Source: Aplectana chamaeleonis
Taxonomy: Eukaryota; Nematoda; Chromadorea; Rhabditida; Cosmocercidae
Length of the DNA stretch: 64,000 bases
Reading direction: 5' to 3'
Assembly (NCBI GenBank): GCA_029168955.1
Contig: JAPDOI010000039.1
Location: 1,736,001 to 1,800,000 of the forward strand
Positions 57,149-64,000 of the stretch are shown here, in pieces (the stretch's first letter is position 1; the number at the start of each line of letters is the position of its first letter). The position numbers and the translations under genes are program-made. The notes below the pieces were generated by a model, which saw only the letters and a program-made list of their open reading frames with translations, did no database searches and was not told the origin of the DNA.

Positions 57149-58058
57149 TATATATACCTATCAGGGTACGGCGCGAGGTATGAGGCGTCACAGTGGGAGG
57201 TCTGAGCTCCGGTGATCTGGGGAGGCCCCCCTCCCCGGTCGTCGTCGTTTGTTTTGTTAGGAAGAATAGCACTATTATTATCCTAAGTATGGAATGCGAT
57301 GTAATAAAAGTTTTAATAATTATTTTAAGGTTGAAATGTTATAATTTTATAAAATTTTCAGGAGTTTATCACATAAAGGAGGAGGGGAAAGTGAGCATGC
57401 ACGGTATGTTTATCAAATTGTGGTTTTTATATTTAACTGGTATGTATATGTTCATAAATAAGTGTTTTAATGAATTTCGTTTCTTGTAATAAATAATGTT
57501 GGTAATTGAAAGTTTGTAAATAGTGACATATTAGGTGAAACCAGTGCAGAGATATTCGAACTCCAGGTTAAGAGGGAAGGAGAATAACCAGTAGAGAAAC
57601 TTGGTGAATATATACAACCAGTTGGATCATGATGAAACTACGAAGCCAACTTCAAACCGAAAATGAACAAATGGCTCGAACGTACGGATGACGTGAAAAC
57701 GGAAGCGGTTTAATTGATGGAAGGGAAGCGGGAGAGTCGTTCGGCGGCGAATAAATGACGTATGGTGTAATTGCACTACACCCCTTTGAAGGAAAAGTTG
57801 GCGTAATCGATTTGAACCGAGGCAACGAGAACTGTCGTTAGGCCTAAACGGTGGACCATACACCTGTGCTACAACACAGAAAATTTCATGTCGGACGGTT
57901 GATGCGGAGGGTCGGTGAGGTCTAAAAAGTACGTCCCGAGGTGGTAGAAGTTAAAAAAAGGTAATTTCCCACATATACAGAAATGATTTTCAGTACATTC
58001 GCGACATTTTGGGACCTACTTTTTTGGTACCAAAGTTTTGTCTTCTCAGAGGTAGGAG

Positions 58059-58489
58059 TGAGGCTCCGTCCATACGTGGCGAGTTACGCAAAATCGATGG
58101 TCATCGTGGACACACGTTCCGCTAGCCGCTCACAGGCGCTCCTTCTCGCGCGCCCTCGCCCGCTCGCTCTCGCGCGCTTGCGCCAGCACTGCGAAGTAAA
58201 CAGCAAGTTTCAAGCTTACTGCTCCATAACTAAAGCAGGTGGCATTAGACCTGTATCAAAACCACTGCCCTTGTTTTTCATAATCCCACCACGGAAGTCG
58301 AAAGCCGTGGGAAATCATCAGCTGTTGCGCCGACTCGAGCGATTGATCACCCGATCAAACGTTTTCAATCGAATCAACACGAGGTACGGGGGGTGTTCGC
58401 CTGTGTTAATTTGTGGGCAGCGTTGAGGAGCGTCGAGAGGCGCACAACAGCGGGAACGCCCGCTCTCGCGACGTATTGACGCTGCCTCA
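58059..58489. mobile_element. MITE (TGAGGC type), intact copy
   Basis: Inverted ends TGAGGCTCCGTCCATACG and CGTATTGACGCTGCCTCA. Nearly full-length match to the split copy at 9648-12866. GTATTGAC at 58473-58480 is the unoccupied target of the hAT-like element there. Confidence 0.82.
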
Positions 58490-59100
58490 GGTGGTGGTGG
58501 AGGTAAAAAAAGGTAATTTCTCATCTGCACAGAAGTGAATTTCAGAACTTTTACAACATTTCGGGACATACTTTTTTGATAACAAACATTTTTTGAACAA
58601 ACTTTCCCCATTTAAAAATGTTATAATTTTCTTTGTAAACGAGATTCACCTGTGAAACTGTGACTGGGTAAGGTTTAGGTCCGGGGTAGTGGTCCAAGGT
58701 ACTTCACAGCCCCGAGAAAGGGCTTTTTTAAGTTAATTTCTAGGTGTGAGGGAACGACAAAATCGACGATTCCCTCACATCTAAAGGAATGGAACTGGGT
58801 GTGCGGAACTCGTCGATTTTGTCGTTCCCTCACACCTACCAACTTCTTCGAGAAAGCTGTTCTTTTGGGCTGTGAAGTACCATAGACTACTACCCCGGCC
58901 CTAAACCTTACCCAGTCACTGTTTCACGGGTGAATCTTTTTTGCAAAGAAAGTTGTAATGATTTAAGTTGAGAAAATTTTGTAAAAATTTTTTGATATCA
59001 AAAAAGTAGGTCCCAAAATGTAGCAAATGTTCTAAAAATCATTTCTGTATAGGTGGTGCAGGTGGAAAATTACCTTTTTTTAACCTCCACCACCACCTGA
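58488..59100. mobile_element. Long palindromic foldback, TCAGGTGGTGGTGGAGG ends
   Basis: About 300-bp arms are inverted around 58790, including GACTGGGTAAGGTTTAGG, GGTACTTCACAGCCC and GGTGTGAGGGAACGACAAAA with their inverses. Confidence 0.85.
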
Positions 59101-59423
59101 CTCGGACCACCTTAGAAAAAATAATTTTTTGGTACCAAAAAAGTCGGTCCCAAATTATTGCAAATGTGCTAAAAAATCATTTCTGTATAGGTGAGAAAAC
59201 GGGCTCACCACGCCCGAAATAGTTGAGGTTGGGGGGGGGGGGGCTGAGGGTGACCTTGCTGGAGGGGGGGGGTCTGACCGCTAACGGAACCCCTCACACC
59301 TCGTGCCGTACCCTGATATATTCCTATCTATCCCATTACCCACTACAAAAAATGTCTAAACCTGGAGAGACGTCCAGGAAAAAGTTGTTCGGTCGCCAAA
59401 AGTTCCTCGAATAGAACTTTTCC

Positions 59424-60138
59424 TTAAAGGCAGTGGTCGCGCTCAAATATGCTCGTCTTCTTTTCCTCTCTAAACCCTTTTCTGGGTATAGAGTAGTAGA
59501 ACCTATAAGAAAAATCGCGAAAAAATGGCTGTTCTGGGGTGCGTTCCAAGAACATTCCTATGGAAAAACGCGTCCATTGCAACGTAGCCACGGCCACGTG
59601 GGAGCAATTTTCAGTTATAATTCGTATCCATGGAAAGCAAATTTGTCCATGGGAAGGTTGTTCTTCCTCCCACGGCGTCGTGGAAACGTTCTTGGAACGC
59701 ACCCCTGGGCGAAATTCGAAGCCTGAACTTTCTTGTCTCTTGATGGTGGACAAGTCAACCCCACATCATCGGCATCGATGATCTCTAATATCAAGAACAT
59801 CAGCCGGATTGAAATTGAATTTCAATCAATGAACTTTCGGATTTATGTACACATCTAGTCAAAAACATTGGTTGAAGTGCTTGCTTTTTTGTTCAACTGT
59901 TTTATTAGGTAAATTTGCATTTATTTCTTCCTCCGAGTGTGGATGATTTTTGACTGCTTGGCATGAGACTGTGATCTTTCTGTGCACGTGTGCACGAACT
60001 GGAAATTTAGGGTCTTAATAACTCTAATTCTAGCCCGTTTTTCACCGCGCTACCTTCAGAGTTTTCAAGCTGTTTTATATCTAAGCTGATTTTTGTAGTT
60101 TTTTCGATAACGTTTTTCATCGTGACCACTGCCTTTAA
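59424..60138. mobile_element. TTAA-flanked MITE containing a second MITE
   Basis: Ends TTAAAGGCAGTGGTCGCG and CGTGACCACTGCCTTTAA. The small MITE at 59536-59705 lies inside. Confidence 0.75.
59536..59705. mobile_element. Small MITE, GGGTGCGTTCCAAGA ends, copy 2
   Basis: GGGGTGCGTTCCAAGAAC and GTTCTTGGAACGCACCCC are inverted around CCATGG-containing arms. Related to 49408-49573. Confidence 0.8.
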
Positions 60139-60259
60139 CAAGAGGAAAAACCTCTTCATGACCCAAAATGTGGTCTAGCGATGTGAACACAAACATTGTT
60201 ACTCCACTCTGTCTCAGAATGACGGTCCTATTTTTTAAGCTCTTTTCCTGTTTTATTAC

Positions 60260-60438
60260 CGTTCTCGAAAGGTTTCGAAAGCGATTTGATCGACCCGTGA
60301 GCATTTCACTACGAAGCTCAGAAGGCTGTCGAAAAACTGAAAAAAAAACAAACCTGTAGTCAACTTGCATTCCTTTCCGGTAATCTGGCCCGTTCGGAGA
60401 ATTGCGCAGCTCGCCTGGGTTGGGATTTCTGTAAGGCA
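60260..60438 (-). CDS. Legumain-like protease, pre-catalytic exon
   Basis: Acceptor CCCTTTTACTTCTTAG (ending 60439), then 59 codons to a donor ACG/GTAATA. The protein reads NPNPGELRNSPNGPDYRKG, then MQVDYR, and later PSELRSEMLTG. The family pattern is NPxPGxIxNxPxGxDVYxGVxxDYxGxDVTPENFLxxLxG, just before the catalytic domain. A T-rich stretch between DYR and PSEL (60337-60353, GTTTG-T9-CAG) adds residues not expected in the family. It looks like a 17-base splice-signal relic, or a homopolymer error. The exon ends in phase 0, whereas the His exon at 30636 needs a phase-2 partner. Either an exon is missing between them or this is a separate fragment. Confidence 0.65.
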
Positions 60439-60439
60439 C

Positions 60440-60757
60440 TAAGAAGTAAAAGGGCGAGAGAATGTTTTCCACCCGCCTTTCTTCATTAATATTTTTTTAC
60501 GATAGAATCTGTGATATTGATCGGCGGCACAGTTGACAATGCCAAGTCCCTCCTGATATGTGCCTACACTCTCAGGACTCGCGTTTTTCGGCGATCTTTC
60601 GAAATAACTTTCTCAGAATCAAATCTTTTCAGAATTGAGAAATGATTAAGGACTTTGGTGAGTAGAGCTATTCAACAATGTAATGTTTGCCAGGGTCTAG
60701 ATTTGAGCAAAATGTTCGAAGTGACATCTTCAGATTGCGATGCAGTACATATAAATA
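60440..60757. other. No recognised feature
   Basis: No upstream legumain exon (the GSNGW...YRHQADV region) could be identified here. Confidence 0.3.
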
Positions 60758-61036
60758 GTGTCCGAATGAGAATGGTGGCCCATGCGGCTGGCGTGCTTAG
60801 CAGGCGGCCGTCCCGTTCATCGCTCTCGGACGAGCATGCAAAACCTCCCCCACAGCCTTCGACTACGAGCGGGGCCGGCACCGGCTGGTAGCAAACACTG
60901 CGCAGATCAATCAGTTCTACATCGCGGGGGAGGTGGATGGCCAACGTTTGGATCCAACACTCGTCCGAGAGCGGCACATGCGACGGCCGCCTGCCAAGCT
61001 CGCCGGCCGCATGGCCCGCCATTCTCATTCGGACAC
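60758..61036. mobile_element. Foldback MITE, GTGTCCGAATGAGAATGG ends
   Basis: Arms of about 90 bp are inverted (GGCCCATGCGGC, GGCGGCCGTC, GCTCTCGGACGAG and inverses) with a GC-rich loop. Confidence 0.8.
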
Positions 61037-62299
61037 ACTTTAGCGCTCTGCAGTCCAGTATTTGTGAACTTTGTGGCATACTAAAAACTCATTCAACACT
61101 TTTTGTCTTCAACTGAAACCCTTGCAATAACTATACCCTTTGACGCCCGAATATTTGATAAATTTTCAGATTGGGGATTTTTTCGAGTTGATGATACATA
61201 GCTATTGAAAAAGCACGCAAATAACGCGAAAATGCCGCATGCTAACCAAGTCCTACGAGCGGTATCGCAAATGCCACCCGAGCGGAATAGCGTTAATGTC
61301 CTTCCTAGAGTTCTTTTCGTCCATTTTTGGTCGAGGCTGAGAACTAAATGTACTAAACAGACTCATCGTGATGTGGTCCGTCTCCATCCCAGTATATTTC
61401 TGTGATATGGCTATCACAGAAACGAAGCAAATATTCTTGTTAAAAAAGTTGGTAAAGAAGAAAAAAATCATAGTGTCCCCCCGTGTCGAAATGATGTCAC
61501 AGCAACGGTTCGGTTTACTTCTAGACGGACACGAGCAATATAATGTATTTCCTGTAATTGGACACCCGGGTGTACTATTTTCAACCTCTTCCAAAAGGGG
61601 GTTCAATCAGAGGGAGGGGTTCAAATAGCGGGAAAGGTTCTAATTTTCAACCGACAATTCATGAGTCAATATGGGCAAACAAAGTTTATTAGGCAAACCG
61701 AAGTGGGAAAATAATCAATTGCTCGGCGGACTTCAAGAAATCATCATTAAAAAAGTCATAGCTTAAGTCCTTCTCAAGATCAATCTCTTCGAAAATGTCA
61801 ACAAGCTTCTAGCACGTAGCAGTTCACGTCCCCAAGGAATGGGTCTCCAATGTCTTCTCAGCTGAAGGGGGGGGGGGCTCTAATAGAGGGGAGTGTTCTA
61901 TTCTTCAAACTCCACCTGAAGGGGGATTCAATTACAGGTAAGGGTTCAAATATAGGGGGGGAGGTCTTCAATAACAGGAAATGCGGCAACTATAGAAGAT
62001 ACCTCAGACAATCGTAGCGGCGGTGCACTAGTCGCCTACCGGCTGGAAGATAGCTGGCATTTAGCTGGCTCAAGGTCGAGTATTGGCTCTCTCCAGCCAC
62101 ATTTTGTTCAGGATTGGCAGAAATTACGTTCGATCTGCTAATGATAGCCGGTACGCAAATCAGGCGCATGCGAAAATTTTGAACCCTGGGGGAACTCCTT
62201 CACGGCTCCTTAGCTGGGAGGTGGAGCTGGTATTTTATTGCAGACTGTGACGTAGGTTACCTTTAATGCCAAGGTTGACGGTGAGAGACCTTTTTGAAC
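61037..62299. other. No gene; G-rich degenerate repeats
   Basis: GGGGTTCAAATA-like copies occur at 61598-61640 and 61865-61985 with G runs up to 11. No other feature supported. Confidence 0.35.
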
Positions 62300-64000
62300 C
62301 AGGGATGTGCGGAAAAAATATCCTTGGAAACAGAAAACGGAAAACAGAAAATCTAGTTTGACAGAAAACAGAAAAAAAAATCCTCAAAAATTGGCAGAAA
62401 ACAGAAAACAGAAAACAGAAAAATTTCAAAAAATCAATAAAGCGTGTTCAGCGTACACTAAACAAAATTTTTTAAAACACTGAACTTTTTTATACATTTT
62501 TCGAGTGATCTATGCTTCTTTCATTCAATTTTGAAGACCTTACAGTTGGCCAGAGCAAAAAGTAAAGACGCTGAAGAATTGCAGATTATGAATGCGATGA
62601 GGTGACAAATGTTCATCAAACCTTCCTTTCCCAGGAAATAAAAGCTCCTCGATTATTTATTAGAAGCTCAATACATACTGTACAAGGAGTACGTATTGAA
62701 GTCGGACAAAGCTTTCCGTTCCTGGGTGTACATATTTTGACAATTATTGTGGGATAACTGCTGGTTTGAACACTGAACTACTCCTCAGAGCTGAAAGTCA
62801 CGCCCGTACCGCGCGCCTGCGCCGTTAGGGTATAAATGACCTGACGTTCCACCGTTGAGAGCCTCTCGTACCTCTGTGGCAGAATTATCATCTGCCTCAT
62901 CGGCTCACCATCAATTTCTTGGCGCTTCATCTCAACTGAATTCTGTGACATCTGCGTTGCAGTAAATTAAAACACGTATTTAGGACTTTGCGTGCATGGT
63001 ATAGTTGGGGCCAACATTACCCAGCTCTACCAAAGCGGGTACGCTGGGGAGCGGTTATTCGTAGAGGCTTGACTCTGAGAGAAATGGCCGCTGCGGCTCC
63101 GCGATAGTGCCGCTTTGGCGCGTGCAGGCAACGAAGCGGCACTACCGCGGAGCCATAGCGGGGACCCGACAGTACCGCTTCGGCTCCGCGATAACGCTGC
63201 AGCGGCTTCGAGAGAGTGTCTGATATGAAGCTATTTAAGAATTATAAGACAACTAGAGATGGTCTAGTTGTAGGAACAAAAATTCGCACCTGCGGTCGTT
63301 ACGTCCTTTGACTGATAAGACAGAGGTTAACACCGCTTTTGCGCACAAGGAAACACGGAATGTACCTCAAACTTGGGTATAATGAACCGGCGACAATTTC
63401 GTTTTACCACACAGGACAGTGCATCGTACTCCATGCGGGTTCGCTGCTGCATCCTCGCGGAGCCGGCGCGGTTCTAACGCGATGCTGCTGCGGAACTATC
63501 GCCGCGATGTCGGGCTCAAGGCACGGCAGCAGAATCGTCTGATTACGGAGCCGCTGCGGCACTATCGCGGCACAGTCGAGGAACGCGGTACTTTGCCGGC
63601 ACTGAAGCGGCACATTTTTCAGAGGACTGGGTTTCGTGCTTATTTAGTGGGTTACGGGGGCCAGCCGTCTTCCCAATGAGTGCCTTCATCTCCCTACATA
63701 AATCTGTTCCAAATTGAAGGATTTCGGAGGGTTGGTTGGTTTGGTTCACCTCGGCGAGGATCGAACCCGACCGTGTACAGCGAACAGCACCGTTTCCTCC
63801 CACCACGCAACACGTGCCCTAATGGATAACCACTACAGTGGGATAAAAGCGTCTAGCGTAGTACAGCTGCAGAGAGCCTGGATGAAGTACACCCTCACCC
63901 TATCGGCTTAGCTACGAAAAATTCAAAAAAAACAGTTCTGCTGCAAATCGGGGTACACGTTTTTTTCTGTGTTCTGTCCAATTTTTGCCATTTTTTACAG
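62300..64000. mobile_element. Non-autonomous hAT-like DNA transposon, copy B (runs off the window)
   Basis: Begins CAGGGATGTGCGGAAA, followed by ACAGAAAAC runs. Over its length it is the inverted counterpart of copy A, including the CCGCGATAGTGCCGC-type GC repeats (63080-63620). It lacks the foldback and the minisatellite found in copy A. The other end is expected shortly past 64000. Confidence 0.8.

Larger units (their letters stand above)
57162..59315. mobile_element. hAT-like non-autonomous element with nested insertions
   Basis: Begins CAGGGTACGGCGCGAGGT and ends ACCTCGTGCCGTACCCTG. It is flanked by ATATATACCTAT (57150-57161) and ATATATTCCTAT (59316-59327), 11 of 12 identical. It contains a 98-codon frame of no known family, a MITE at 58059-58489, and nested foldbacks. 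Arms at 57943-58035 and 59105-59205 (GGGACCTACTTTTTTGGTACC and inverse) form an outer foldback. Confidence 0.75.

Noticed and set aside
60500..60600. AADQYHRFY on the minus strand as the legumain QADVCHAY exon
   Set aside because: The spacing of the conserved residues is wrong, and no intron arrangement would leave room for the MYDD region before the next exon.

Overview
The window reads as intergenic or intronic DNA from a repeat-rich animal genome, most likely a nematode and possibly a hookworm-like (clade V) species. The organism call is inference. It rests on nematode-style 3' splice sites (TTTCAG, CTTTTAG), RTE-type and CR1-like retrotransposons, Tc1/mariner remnants and many foldback elements. 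There is no bacterial gene organisation, no CRISPR and no operon.

Layout. Positions 1-9498 are one tandem array with a 293-bp period. It holds 33 tRNA-like units, and most carry a perfect A box, a perfect B box and a TTTT stop. The rest, 9.5-64 kb, is a mosaic of transposons nested in one another: two inverted copies of a hAT-like element (9665-12437 and 62300 to the window end), another hAT-like element (57162-59315), a broken Tc1/mariner (18350-19937), a broken full-length RTE retrotransposon with a perfect 12-bp target duplication (44567-47841), a broken CR1-like retrotransposon (54446-56290), a large foldback (50748-52860), and several TTAA-flanked and palindromic MITE families. Several insertions can be read base by base because an empty copy of the target lies elsewhere in the window. 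Simple repeats include a (CA)n tract of about 400 bp near 41 kb and a 42-bp minisatellite present in both orientations.

Host gene. The only recognisable cellular gene is a legumain-like (peptidase family C13) cysteine protease on the minus strand, seen as separate exons in the right order: 60438-60260 (pre-catalytic region), 30636-30558 (catalytic His), 30475-30346 (catalytic Cys), then 17249-17126 and 17065-16946 (after the catalytic domain). If these belong together, one gene covers more than 43 kb and its introns are packed with the transposons listed here. The N-terminal exon, the exon just after the catalytic Cys and the C-terminal exons were not found. A further exon-like open stretch on the plus strand (26479-26733) is unidentified.

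The best candidate for something undescribed is the tRNA-like satellite: a large, homogenised set of apparently transcribable Pol III units that fold as tRNAs but lack the normal U33 of an anticodon loop.
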